Origin: Empedobacter brevis_A | GTDB lineage: Bacteria > Bacteroidota > Bacteroidia > Flavobacteriales > Weeksellaceae | DNA length: 64,000 nucleotides | Assembly (NCBI RefSeq): GCF_965118635.1 | Contig: NZ_CBCPHV010000005.1 | Coordinates: 62,001-126,000 of the forward strand | Direction: 5' to 3' | In this document: positions 17,804 to 26,544 of the stretch, piece after piece | Numbering within the stretch: position 1 is the first letter of the stretch | Layout: the number at the start of each line of letters is the position of its first letter | Position numbers and translations under genes: made by a program | The notes under the pieces: model-generated | Told to the model about the DNA's origin: nothing | The model's database searches: none | Seen by the model: the letters and a program-made list of their open reading frames with translations, nothing else

Positions 17804-19666
17804 TTATGCATTAAAATCAATGTTGAATAATGTTTTCAATTTGATTTCTGCTTCAATTAATTTTTTACGTTTTTCGTCAATTTGTTTGTAAACATCTTTT
17901 AATAAAGGATTGTTTTCATTCGCATTCGAAAAGAAATGTACATTGTTATCTAATTGATTGATTTCTTTTTCTAAATCGTCAATTATTTTGCGTGTTTTTC
18001 TAATTTCGTCGTCTAATAAATTTCCATTATTTCCAGATTTCACTTTATTGACAAAAGATTGTAACTTATAATCATTCAGTTCATTACTAGAAAGATTCAA
18101 CGCATCTAGTTTCTTATGATAAAAATCTGAAAACTCTTGATTAATAGATGTTTTATCAGCAGGAACTTTACCTAAAGCTGTCCAATTATGCTGAATTTCA
18201 TCTAATTGTTTTAATGCTTCATCTTTATTTTCAGAAATCGTTTGATTTTTGAAATCTTCTAAAAATGCTTGTTTCTTTTCAAAATTTTGCTCGAATTTTT
18301 GATTCGCTTGTTCGTGACGATTTTTGTAACGATCAAAGAATTGGTTACAAGTATTTTTAAATTCTTTCCATATTTTATCTGAATTTTTTCTTGGAACGTG
18401 ACCAATTTTTTTCCAATCGTTTTGAATTTTTTTGATCACTTGTACAGAAGCATTCCAATCTGTGCTGTCCGAATGTTGTTTTGCAATTTCAAGTAATGCT
18501 AATTTCTTTTCAAGATTGAATTGTTGCTCTGTTTTCAGATTTTTATAGAAATCATTTTTTATATGATTAAATTGCCTTGTAACTTCTTTGAAAGCTTCCC
18601 AAGTTGCAGAATTTTTATCTTTTGGAACGCGCCCTAAAGTGATAAAACTTTCACGCAAAGAATTAACTTCAGAAATAGCTTTTTGCCAATCACCATGCGA
18701 TTTTGTTGTTGCTTGTTCTGTAATTTCTTTTATACGAGCAATAATCTGATTTTTCTTTTCTAAATTATCTTTTTGCTCTTGTTTTATTTTTTCATTCAAT
18801 TCTCCTTTACGATCATGAATTTTATTTGTCAATTCTTTGAATTTTTGCCATGTTGGTTCGCGCAAATCTTCTTGTACAGGAACGGCTTCTTCTTTCCATA
18901 AACGATGCAAATATTGCAATTCATTCAATGCTTTTTGTACATTTTCTTCTTGTACTAATTCTTCTGCACGTTTGATAATGGATTGACGAACTTCTAGATT
19001 ATGAGCATAATCCAGCGTTTGTAATTCCTTATTCATATCTAAATATGTATAGAAATTATCTAAATGGAAAAAATAATTTTTGAATACATTTTCCGCATTT
19101 TTACTTGGAATTCTTCCTGCATTATGCCAACGAGTTTTTAGCTCACGAAATTTCTTGAACATTGCTGCCGATGAATCACTTGGTTCTTGATACAAGGCTT
19201 TTAATTCTTCAATAATTTCTAAACGTTCATTTAGATTATCTTCTTCCTTTTTTTCATTTTCTTTATGAAAAACTGCTAACTGATTTTTGAAATCGTTGTA
19301 AACAAGATTGAATTTTGCTCTAAAAGATGTTTCGTATTTAAAATCTGATTCATCTCCTCCTTCATTCAAAAATTCTTGTTTTTTGGCAGCTTCATCTTCT
19401 TCTAATTTAGCTTTGAAAGTATCGCGAATAAGATTAAAATGTTCACGAATATCTTGAACATCATATTTACTTAGTAAATTTTTTGCTTCATTGATCAAAA
19501 CATCAAAACTAAATGTTTCATAATCTTTGAACGAAATTTCACTTTTCTTTTCTTGGTTCGTTAACTCTTCCGTTTTATAAGATTCTGTGTTCAAATCCTT
19601 TGTAGTTACAGGTTTTGGTAATTGTTCTCCGTCTGCATTTTGCAGGTTATCCATTTCATTATTCAT
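17804..19666 (-). CDS. DUF349 repeat protein
   Basis: A 620-residue, highly charged, largely helical cytoplasmic protein with five DUF349 units, each marked by a W-x(4-6)-(V/I)P turn: AGRIPSKN, EEAVPVQED, LGRVPKDK, IGHVPRKN and LGKVPADK, spaced about 75 residues apart. The C-terminus is a coiled coil (KTRKIIDDLEKEINQLD). The family function is unknown. I start at the ATG at 19666; a TTG at 19690 lies inside the -7 element at 19688-19695. Confidence 0.85.
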   Translation of the reverse strand: MNNEMDNLQNADGEQLPKPVTTKDLNTESYKTEELTNQEKKSEISFKDYETFSFDVLINEAKNLLSKYDVQDIREHFNLIRDTFKAKLEEDEAAKKQEFLNEGGDESDFKYETSFRAKFNLVYNDFKNQLAVFHKENEKKEEDNLNERLEIIEELKALYQEPSDSSAAMFKKFRELKTRWHNAGRIPSKNAENVFKNYFFHLDNFYTYLDMNKELQTLDYAHNLEVRQSIIKRAEELVQEENVQKALNELQYLHRLWKEEAVPVQEDLREPTWQKFKELTNKIHDRKGELNEKIKQEQKDNLEKKNQIIARIKEITEQATTKSHGDWQKAISEVNSLRESFITLGRVPKDKNSATWEAFKEVTRQFNHIKNDFYKNLKTEQQFNLEKKLALLEIAKQHSDSTDWNASVQVIKKIQNDWKKIGHVPRKNSDKIWKEFKNTCNQFFDRYKNRHEQANQKFEQNFEKKQAFLEDFKNQTISENKDEALKQLDEIQHNWTALGKVPADKTSINQEFSDFYHKKLDALNLSSNELNDYKLQSFVNKVKSGNNGNLLDDEIRKTRKIIDDLEKEINQLDNNVHFFSNANENNPLLKDVYKQIDEKRKKLIEAEIKLKTLFNIDFNA

Positions 19667-19687
19667 AAGAAAATAAGTTTTGTTTCT

Positions 19688-19695
19688 CAAATCTA
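19688..19695 (-). promoter_or_regulatory. -7 promoter element of the DUF349-ribD unit, flanked by an inverted repeat
   Basis: Minus-strand TAGATTTG (TAnnTTTG), ending 21 bases before the ATG at 19666. Inverted arms CTCAAAT (19686-19692) and ATTTGAG (19701-19707) overlap the element and could be a repressor site. Confidence 0.5.
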
Positions 19696-19720
19696 ATAAA
19701 ATTTGAGGAAAATATCAAGA

Positions 19721-20458
19721 CTATTCTGTATGATTATTCCAAATTTTCCAAGCTTCTTCTGCTTGCAGAATCAACATTTCGTGACCATTTTTTATTTTGG
19801 CTCCATTTTGCTGTCCTTTTTCCATAAATTTTGTCAAAGGTGGATTGTAAATCAAATCATATAACAAATGTTTATCATTGATAAATTGATAAGGGATAAG
19901 TGGCGCATTTTCAATATTTGGAAAAGTTCCTAAAGGTGAACAATTCACGATAATTTGATAAGAATTCATAATTTCTTCATTCAAATCGTCGTATGTAAAA
20001 TTATTTTCTGTTTTTGTTCTTGATACAATTTTATATTCAATTTTCAATAAATCAAGAACATAATAAACTGCTTTAGCAGCTCCACCATTTCCTAAAACTA
20101 ATGCTTTTTTGCGATGTGATTCTAAAAGTGGTTTTAATGAATGATAAAAGCCATAACAATCTGTATTATGACCGATTTTTTTTCCATCTTTTATCAAAAC
20201 TGTATTGACAGCTCCAATTGATTTTGCTTCTGGTGATAATTGATCTAAAAATGGAATAATTTCTTGTTTGTAAGGAATTGTTACATTAAAACCTTTTAAA
20301 TTTTCGATTTCGAATACCTTTTTTACTTCATCGATATGCTGTAAATCAAAAACATTGTAGACAGCGTCTACAATGTTTTCGTTTTTAAATTTTTCAGCAA
20401 AATAAGATTTAGAAAATGAATAAGCTATATTTTTTCCGATTAAACCAAATTGCCTCAT
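19721..20458 (-). CDS. aroE: Shikimate dehydrogenase (NADP+)
   Basis: Reduces 3-dehydroshikimate in aromatic amino acid synthesis. The substrate-binding SFSKSYF is near residue 15, the catalytic Lys in NVTIPYKQEI near 65, the Asp in NTDCYGF near 100 and the NADP-binding GNGGAAKAVYYVL near 124. At 245 residues it is short, as usual for Bacteroidota AroE. Its ATG overlaps the dedA stop (ATGA), and it ends the DUF4290-murA-dedA-aroE operon. Confidence 0.95.
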   Translation of the reverse strand: MRQFGLIGKNIAYSFSKSYFAEKFKNENIVDAVYNVFDLQHIDEVKKVFEIENLKGFNVTIPYKQEIIPFLDQLSPEAKSIGAVNTVLIKDGKKIGHNTDCYGFYHSLKPLLESHRKKALVLGNGGAAKAVYYVLDLLKIEYKIVSRTKTENNFTYDDLNEEIMNSYQIIVNCSPLGTFPNIENAPLIPYQFINDKHLLYDLIYNPPLTKFMEKGQQNGAKIKNGHEMLILQAEEAWKIWNNHTE

Positions 20459-21132
20459 TCTTTTATTTTGTTTTTATTAAATTGAGCTTTCACTAAACGG
20501 ATAATCAATGGCATATTTGCTAATAAAATGATTCCGAAAATGAATTTCTCTAAATTATTTTTTACAATCTCAAATTGACCTAATGTGTGTCCTAAAAGCG
20601 AAATAACGCCAACCCAAAGAACAGCACCTATAAAACTATAGGTAATAAATGTGCGGTAATTAAGATTTGTAACACCACATATAAATGGAATTATGGTACG
20701 AACAACAGGCATAAAACGAGCGATAATAATTGCTTTTTTACCATTTTCATTAAAAAATTCTGTTGCTTTTTCAATGTGCTTCTTTTTCAGAAACCATGAA
20801 TCTTTTCGACCTAAAATCCAACCGCCAAATTTGCGTCCGACATAATAATTTACATTATCACCAAGAATTGCTGCAACCATTAGCAAAGGAATAATATATT
20901 CGATATGCAAATGGTTTTGCTCATCGTTTGCGGCAATCATTCCAATTGAAAATATTAGTGCATCTCCAGGTAAAAAAGGCATTAAGAATGACATGATAAT
21001 TAAGCCTGTTTCTGCAAAAATTATCAGGAATAATATAGCATATATCCAATAACCGTAATTATTGATAATGTCCATTAATACCTTATCTGGACGTTGAACA
21101 AAATTGGTGATAAACTCAATAATAGATTGCAT
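20455..21132 (-). CDS. DedA family membrane protein
   Basis: A 225-residue DedA/SNARE-associated (VTT domain) inner-membrane protein. Landmarks are the re-entrant FLPGDALIFSIGMIA near residue 55 and GRKFGGWILGRKDS, then ARFMPVVRTIIPFICGVTNLNYRTF near 140-165. Family members act as lipid scramblases/flippases, including recycling of undecaprenyl phosphate, which fits co-transcription with murA, 10 bp upstream. Confidence 0.92.
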   Translation of the reverse strand: MQSIIEFITNFVQRPDKVLMDIINNYGYWIYAILFLIIFAETGLIIMSFLMPFLPGDALIFSIGMIAANDEQNHLHIEYIIPLLMVAAILGDNVNYYVGRKFGGWILGRKDSWFLKKKHIEKATEFFNENGKKAIIIARFMPVVRTIIPFICGVTNLNYRTFITYSFIGAVLWVGVISLLGHTLGQFEIVKNNLEKFIFGIILLANMPLIIRLVKAQFNKNKIKE

Positions 21133-21142
21133 TTTCTTTTTT

Positions 21143-22453
21143 TTAAGCTCTGATTATATCAGCTCCAATTGCACGTAAACGTACATCGATATCTTCGTAA
21201 CCACGATCTATTTGATCGATATTATGAATAACTGTTTTTCCTTTCGCTGAAAGTGCAGCAATCAATAAAGACATACCTGCGCGGATATCAGGAGAAGTTA
21301 ATTCAGCTCCTTTTAATGGTATTTCGTGATTAAGACCAATAACGGTTGCTCTATGTGGATCACATAAAATAATTTGTGCGCCCATTTCGATTAATTTATC
21401 TACGAAGAATAAACGAGATTCGAACATTTTTTGGTGAATCAAAACACTTCCTTTTGCTTGTGTTGCAATAACTAAAATGATTGATAATAAATCTGGTGTA
21501 AATCCTGGCCATGGAGCATCAGAAATCGTTAAAATCGATCCGTCAATAAAACGTTCTATTTCATAATGTTCTTGAGCTGGAATATAAATATCATCATTGC
21601 GACGTTCTAATTTAATTCCTAATTTTTTGAAAACATCTGGAATAACGCCTAAATTTTCCCAAGAAACATTTTTGATTGTTAATTCAGATTTTGTCATTGC
21701 TGCTAACCCAATCCAAGATCCAATTTCGATCATATCTGGTAAACATGTATGTTCTGTTCCGCCCAATTTCTCAACTCCTTCTATTGTTAATAGATTAGAA
21801 GAAATTCCAGAAATCTTAGCTCCCATACGATTCAACATTTTACATAATTGTTGAATATAAGGTTCACATGCAGCGTTATAAATAGTTGTTGTTCCTTTCG
21901 CTAAAACCGCAGCCATAATAATATTTGCAGTTCCTGTTACAGAAGCTTCTTCTAATAACATGTAAGAACCTTGCAATCCATTTTCATCAACTTCTACTCC
22001 ATAGAAATCTTCATCTGGATTAAAACGATATTTAGCTCCTAAGGCAAAAAATCCTTCGAAATGTGTATCTAAACGGCGACGTCCAATTTTATCTCCTCCT
22101 GGTTTTGGCATAAAAGCTTCTCCGAAACGAGCTAAAAGTGGTCCCATTAACATGATTGATCCACGTAATGCAGCGCCATCTTTGCGAAATTGTGTTCCTT
22201 TTAAATAATCTAATCGTAATTCGTCCGCTTGAAAAGTAAAATCACCTTTTCCATTTTTTTGTGTTTTCACACCTAAATCACCCAAAATTTCAATCAAACG
22301 ATTGACATCACGGATGTCTGGAATATTTTTTACACGAACTTGTTCATTGGTTAATAAAACCGCACATAAAATTTGTAGTACTTCATTTTTAGCACCTTGC
22401 GGAGTAATTTCTCCTTTCAAAGGTTTCCCTCCCTTTATTTGAAATGTTGCCAT
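21143..22453 (-). CDS. murA: UDP-N-acetylglucosamine 1-carboxyvinyltransferase with Asp in place of the catalytic Cys
   Basis: First committed enzyme of peptidoglycan synthesis, moving enolpyruvate from PEP to UDP-GlcNAc. At 436 residues it is full length with the EPT double-domain fold; GAKNEVLQILCA near residue 20 holds the conserved Lys. The active-site loop reads PGGDKIGRRRLDTH, with Asp 121 (codon 22091-22093) where E. coli MurA has Cys 115. Fosfomycin alkylates that Cys, and natural Cys-to-Asp enzymes (mycobacteria, Chlamydia) are insensitive. Second gene of the operon starting with DUF4290. Confidence 0.96.
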   Translation of the reverse strand: MATFQIKGGKPLKGEITPQGAKNEVLQILCAVLLTNEQVRVKNIPDIRDVNRLIEILGDLGVKTQKNGKGDFTFQADELRLDYLKGTQFRKDGAALRGSIMLMGPLLARFGEAFMPKPGGDKIGRRRLDTHFEGFFALGAKYRFNPDEDFYGVEVDENGLQGSYMLLEEASVTGTANIIMAAVLAKGTTTIYNAACEPYIQQLCKMLNRMGAKISGISSNLLTIEGVEKLGGTEHTCLPDMIEIGSWIGLAAMTKSELTIKNVSWENLGVIPDVFKKLGIKLERRNDDIYIPAQEHYEIERFIDGSILTISDAPWPGFTPDLLSIILVIATQAKGSVLIHQKMFESRLFFVDKLIEMGAQIILCDPHRATVIGLNHEIPLKGAELTSPDIRAGMSLLIAALSAKGKTVIHNIDQIDRGYEDIDVRLRAIGADIIRA

Positions 22454-22477
22454 TTAGTTGTATTAAATAGTTTTGAT

Positions 22478-23215
22478 TTAACCTTTTGTATTTCGAACGT
22501 TTTGGTTTCGATTGTTATTATTTTGATTATTTCGGTTATTGTTGTTTTGACGATTATTCGAATTTTGGTTATTATTTCGATTGTTATTATTTTGATGATT
22601 ACGATTATTATTTTGGTAACTTCTGTTATTTTGATTGTTGTTTGAATGATTATTATTCGAATTCAATCGTTCTGGAGAAACCAAATTATCATCAACTTTT
22701 CTTAAATCAATTTTACCATCAGACAATTCATATAAATGATTGAAAATAACTTGATCGTCAACCGTATCTTTGTTCCAAAGTAAATAACATTTTTTCATGT
22801 GATTGGCGATAGCAAAGTACAAACCTTCTCGTTTTTCTCCTTCTTCCCACGTCACTGCAACGTCAATCATTTTACGAATATTATTTCCGTAATATCTATA
22901 TTTATATATACTTTTTGGATATTCGACTTTATTTGGTTTACTATTTACCGTGTCTTTTTTAGTCGGAATTGGATAAGGAGATTTTACATCCAAATCAAAT
23001 TCTGCCATGATAAAAAGTTGATCCCAAAGTTTGTGTTGAAAATCTGGTACATCGCGCAAGTGCGGATTTAATTCTCCCATTACTTCAATAATAATTTCGG
23101 CAAATCCGTTGCGTTCCGATTCGTCTGTTATTGTTTTACAATGATTTACCATTTCTTGAATATGACGTCCATATTCTGGAATAATCAATTGTGAACGAAG
23201 TGTATTATATTCCAT
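22478..23215 (-). CDS. DUF4290 protein with Asn-rich C-terminal tail
   Basis: The first about 180 residues match DUF4290, a Bacteroidota-restricted domain (LIIPEYGRHIQEMVNHC at the start, FDLDVKSPYPIP near 95, IANHMKKCYLLWNKDTV near 140). From about residue 183 to the end the chain is almost only Asn, Gln, Arg and Ser, an unstructured tail. Function is unknown. It leads the murA-dedA-aroE operon, 24 bp before murA. Confidence 0.85.
   Translation of the reverse strand: MEYNTLRSQLIIPEYGRHIQEMVNHCKTITDESERNGFAEIIIEVMGELNPHLRDVPDFQHKLWDQLFIMAEFDLDVKSPYPIPTKKDTVNSKPNKVEYPKSIYKYRYYGNNIRKMIDVAVTWEEGEKREGLYFAIANHMKKCYLLWNKDTVDDQVIFNHLYELSDGKIDLRKVDDNLVSPERLNSNNNHSNNNQNNRSYQNNNRNHQNNNNRNNNQNSNNRQNNNNRNNQNNNNRNQNVRNTKG
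22500..22660. repeat. Low-complexity Asn/Gln/Arg codon tract
   Basis: Runs of ATT/GTT/TTT-G on the plus strand (AAT and CAA codons on the minus strand) encode the Asn-rich tail of the DUF4290 protein. Such tracts expand and contract by slippage. Confidence 0.7.
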
Positions 23216-23238
23216 TAAATTTTCTAATGTATTGGTTA

Positions 23239-23246
23239 CAAACTTA
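23239..23246 (-). promoter_or_regulatory. -7 promoter element of the DUF4290-murA-dedA-aroE operon
   Basis: Minus-strand TAAGTTTG (TAnnTTTG), ending 23 bases before the ATG at 23215. Confidence 0.5.
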
Positions 23247-23583
23247 CAAAATTCTATCCGATTATTAGGGTAGAAAACTTGTATTGATTGCTAATTTTTT
23301 ATTAAATTTTATTCCTCAAAAATTGATTATAAGTTGAAGAAGATAAATTGTAAAAACAAGTTTTTTTCTATTCAATTCAAAATAGTTAAGAATTTTTATA
23401 ACCAAGGAAATTAAGTTAAAATCGTTTTGATTTTCAACAAATATAGTATTTTCTTTTTATAAAATAGAATTTCGGTTTTTTGATGATTTGTTTAGTTTTT
23501 ATTATCAATCTCTAACCTTATTCTATTAATTAGAAAGCTAAATTAAATGTAAATAATAAAATAGTTCTTCTATTATTCAAATA

Positions 23584-23609
23584 AAAAGGCTATCTCTTGA
23601 TAGCCTTTT
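23584..23609. terminator. Rho-independent terminator of the M42 peptidase gene
   Basis: Arms AAAAGGCTATC (23584-23594) and GATAGCCTTTT (23599-23609) with loop TCTT, 28 bp after the minus-strand stop. Confidence 0.9.
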
Positions 23610-23637
23610 ATAGTTTTTATCAGTTTATAGTACTATA

Positions 23638-24729
23638 TTATATAGTATGATATTTAAAACTTTGTTCGTTTTTAATTGTTTTTACTGATTCGTAAATCAA
23701 CTCAATCACATTTTTTACATCTGATTGATGAACCATTTCTACAGTTGTATGCATATAACGCAACGGCAACGAAATTAAAGCAGAAGGGACTCCTCCATTA
23801 CTATAGGCAAAAGCATCTGTATCTGTTCCTGTTACACGAGAACTTGCTGCACGCTGAAAAGGAATATTATTTTTCTCTGCTGTATCAATAATTAATTCGC
23901 GTACATTATTCTGAACTGCTGGCGCATAATAAACAACTGGACCATCACCACATTTTTGTTCACCTTCTTTCGATTTCGTAATCATTGGTGTAGTTGTATC
24001 ATGTGTTACATCTGTAATAATTGCAACATTTGGTTTTATGGTTTGCGTAATCATTTCTGCTCCACGTAAACCAACTTCTTCCTGAACTGCATTAACAACG
24101 TATAAACCAAAATCTAATTTATCTTTATTTTCTGCTAATTTACGTGCAACTTCAGCAATCATAAAACCTCCCATTCTATTGTCTATCGCACGACAAACAA
24201 AATAACGATCGTTTAACGTGAAAAACTCATCTGGATAAGTGATCACACAACCTACATGAATTCCTAGTTCTAAAACTTCTTCTTTTGAAACACAACCTGT
24301 ATCAATCCAAATTTTATCTGGAGTTGGAGCTTCGTCTTTTCCTGATTGACGCAAATGAATTGCTGGCCAACCAAAAACTCCTTTCACAATTCCTTTTTTT
24401 GTATGAATATTTACAACTTTAGAAGGTGCAATCATATGATCTGATCCTCCGTTGCGAACAACATAAATCAATCCATCTTCTGAAATATAATTTACAAACC
24501 ACGAAATTTCATCTGCATGCGCTTCAATCACAACTTTATATTTCGCTTCAGGATTAATAATTCCATAAGCAGATCCATAATTATCTGTTCTTACTTCATC
24601 TACATATGGTTTAATGTAATCCATCCAAACTTTTTGTCCTTCGCTTTCAAAACCTGTTGGTGAAGCTGTATTCAAATACTTTGTCAAAAAATCCAAAGAT
24701 TGTTGATCAAATAAATTATTTACACTCAT
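23638..24729 (-). CDS. M42 family metallopeptidase (glutamyl aminopeptidase/TET type)
   Basis: A 363-residue cytoplasmic di-zinc aminopeptidase. Metal and catalytic residues are visible: IEAHADEIS near residue 70, the bridging Asp in RAIDNRMGG near 185, the general base in VQEEVGLRG near 218, an Asp ligand in IITDVTHD near 240 and the last His in RYMHTTVEM near 330. M42 enzymes form large tetrahedral complexes that trim peptides. The gene is divergent from the DUF4294 gene, with its own promoter and terminator. Confidence 0.92.
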   Translation of the reverse strand: MSVNNLFDQQSLDFLTKYLNTASPTGFESEGQKVWMDYIKPYVDEVRTDNYGSAYGIINPEAKYKVVIEAHADEISWFVNYISEDGLIYVVRNGGSDHMIAPSKVVNIHTKKGIVKGVFGWPAIHLRQSGKDEAPTPDKIWIDTGCVSKEEVLELGIHVGCVITYPDEFFTLNDRYFVCRAIDNRMGGFMIAEVARKLAENKDKLDFGLYVVNAVQEEVGLRGAEMITQTIKPNVAIITDVTHDTTTPMITKSKEGEQKCGDGPVVYYAPAVQNNVRELIIDTAEKNNIPFQRAASSRVTGTDTDAFAYSNGGVPSALISLPLRYMHTTVEMVHQSDVKNVIELIYESVKTIKNEQSFKYHTI

Positions 24730-24747
24730 TTTAGTTTATTTATCTAG

Positions 24748-24755
24748 CAAATGTA
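24748..24755 (-). promoter_or_regulatory. -7 promoter element of the M42 peptidase gene
   Basis: Minus-strand TACATTTG (TAnnTTTG), in the 61-bp divergent gap. Confidence 0.5.
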
Positions 24756-24790
24756 TTAATTTTAGGAACAATTTTTGAACAAATTCTAAA

Positions 24791-25444
24791 ATGAAATTTA
24801 ATATATATTATATAACCTTAATACTCTCTTTATTTGGATTTTATAATTTGAACGCTCAAATTTTTGGATTAGATTTAGGTGGCAAAAATCCTTCACAAGA
24901 AATTAAAAATGATTCCATAAATATTAATGATTTATCTTTCAATCCTTTTGATACAATTCATTTAAATGAATCAAATTTTTATTCTGTAAATCTCAAAACA
25001 GATTTAGAAAAAAAATATTATTTATGGTTAAGAAAGCGTGTACGAGATGTTTGGCCATATGTAAGAACTGCTGTTAGAGAATATAATTATGTTTCGGATA
25101 CAATCCAAACAATGGATAAAAAACGAGACAAAAAGCGCTTCATTAAATCTCGACAAAAAGATTTGGCAGATCAATTTGAAAATCAATTGAAAAATATGTC
25201 GAGTTCTAGAGGACAAATCCTTACCAAATTGATTTATAAAGAGACGAATAAAACAACTTATGATATTATAAAAGAATTGCGTGGTGGTTTAAACGCTTTT
25301 CTTTATCAAGCTGCAAGTGGTGCATTTGATATTGATTTGAAACAAACTTATAATCCAAAACGAACTCGTGAAGATTTGTACATAGCAGTTATTCTTCAAA
25401 GAGATTTTGCAGATGGTACACTTATACCAGTTGATGAAGATTAA
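24791..25444 (+). CDS. DUF4294 protein, secreted or periplasmic
   Basis: A 217-residue protein with a clear signal peptide (ending FYNLNAQ near residue 23) and the DUF4294 domain from about 65, marked by KYYLWLRKRVRDVWPYVRTA and the Cys-free, basic helical core. DUF4294 is confined to Bacteroidota and has no known function. The near-consensus -7 sequence AATTTTTG at 24770-24777 lies just upstream. Confidence 0.85.
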   Translation: MKFNIYYITLILSLFGFYNLNAQIFGLDLGGKNPSQEIKNDSININDLSFNPFDTIHLNESNFYSVNLKTDLEKKYYLWLRKRVRDVWPYVRTAVREYNYVSDTIQTMDKKRDKKRFIKSRQKDLADQFENQLKNMSSSRGQILTKLIYKETNKTTYDIIKELRGGLNAFLYQAASGAFDIDLKQTYNPKRTREDLYIAVILQRDFADGTLIPVDED

Positions 25445-25499
25445 AAAAGATTAATTTATCTTTAATGTTACCTATTACAATAATATTCTGTTTTTTTAT

Positions 25500-25507
25500 T
25501 ATATTTG
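25500..25507 (+). promoter_or_regulatory. -7 promoter element of pfkA-gapA
   Basis: TATATTTG (TAnnTTTG), ending 19 bases before the GTG start of pfkA. Confidence 0.55.
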
Positions 25508-25526
25508 ATTTAATAAAGGGAAAAAC

Positions 25527-26510
25527 GTGGGAAACAATATAAAAAGAATCGGTGTATTAACCTCAGGAGGTGATGCGCCTGGGATGAATGCGGCCCTACG
25601 CGCCGTTGTGAGAGCATGCAAGTACTACGATATCAAATCTATAGGAATCCGTCAAGGATATGAAGGATTAATTAATAATGATATGATCGAGCTTGGTCCT
25701 CGTTCAGTAAAAAATATCATTAATCAAGGAGGTACAATTCTTAAAACTGCTCGTTCTTTAGAATTTAAAACATCAGAAGGTCGTCAAAAAGCTTACAATC
25801 ATCTAAAACAAAATAATATTGATGCTTTAGTTGTCATTGGTGGAGATGGTTCTTTCACAGGAGCAAATATTTTTCATCAAGAATTTGGCATTCCATTTAT
25901 TGGAATTCCTGGAACTATTGACAACGATATTTTTGGAACAGATTTTACAATTGGATACGACACAGCTTTAAATACAGTTGTTGATGCAATTGACAAATTG
26001 AGAGATACAGCTACTTCACATGACCGTGTATTTTTTGTAGAAGTTATGGGACGCGATGCTGGTTTTATCGCTCTAAATAGTGGAATTGCTTCTGGAGCAC
26101 AAGATATTTTAATTCCAGAACAACGTGATAGCGTTGAAGAATTATGTTCTTCATTAGAACGTTCAGAAAAATCTGGAAAAAAATCAAGCATTGTTGTTGT
26201 AGCAGAAGGAGAAAAATTAGGAGGTATTTTTGAATTAGCCAAACAAGTTCAGAATCATCATCCAGAATATGATATTCGTGTAACTGTATTAGGTCACATT
26301 CAACGTGGAGGATCTCCTTCATGTCACGATCGTGTTTTAGCGAGCCGTTTAGGAATTGCCGCTGTAGAAGGATTATTAGAAGGAAAAACTAACCTAATGG
26401 CAGGTATTCGTTCGAACAAAGTTGTCTTCACTCCTATCGATGAAGCTATTAAAAAACATAACGAAATCGATATGGAATTAATCAAAGTTGCTAATATTTT
26501 AGCAATCTAA
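25527..26510 (+). CDS. pfkA: ATP-dependent 6-phosphofructokinase
   Basis: Phosphorylates fructose 6-phosphate in glycolysis. At 327 residues it is a standard bacterial PfkA: LTSGGDAPGMNAALRAVV near residue 10, the ATP site VIGGDGSFTGA near 100, the catalytic PGTIDNDI near 125 (Asp 127-type base), and MGRDAGFIA near 170. The start codon is GTG; no ATG lies nearby and the family N-terminus begins right there. It is followed by gapA after 34 bp, forming a glycolytic pair, and both genes carry AAAGGGAAA upstream. Confidence 0.96.
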   Translation: MGNNIKRIGVLTSGGDAPGMNAALRAVVRACKYYDIKSIGIRQGYEGLINNDMIELGPRSVKNIINQGGTILKTARSLEFKTSEGRQKAYNHLKQNNIDALVVIGGDGSFTGANIFHQEFGIPFIGIPGTIDNDIFGTDFTIGYDTALNTVVDAIDKLRDTATSHDRVFFVEVMGRDAGFIALNSGIASGAQDILIPEQRDSVEELCSSLERSEKSGKKSSIVVVAEGEKLGGIFELAKQVQNHHPEYDIRVTVLGHIQRGGSPSCHDRVLASRLGIAAVEGLLEGKTNLMAGIRSNKVVFTPIDEAIKKHNEIDMELIKVANILAI

Positions 26511-26544
26511 TAAAATTTAAATATAAAGGGAAATAATATATAAT

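Larger units (their letters stand above)
23216..23637. other. 421-bp non-coding interval
   Basis: Very AT-rich sequence with no open frame of useful length. It holds the likely DUF4290 -7 element at 23239-23246, a second minus-strand match to TAnnTTTG at 23438-23445 that could be a distal promoter, and the terminator of the M42 peptidase gene at 23584-23609. I see nothing else in it. Confidence 0.6.

Noticed and set aside
22486..22743. Plus-strand frame rich in Tyr, Phe and Asp
   Set aside because: It is the reverse reading of the Asn-rich tail of the DUF4290 gene, so its odd composition comes from the low-complexity tract.
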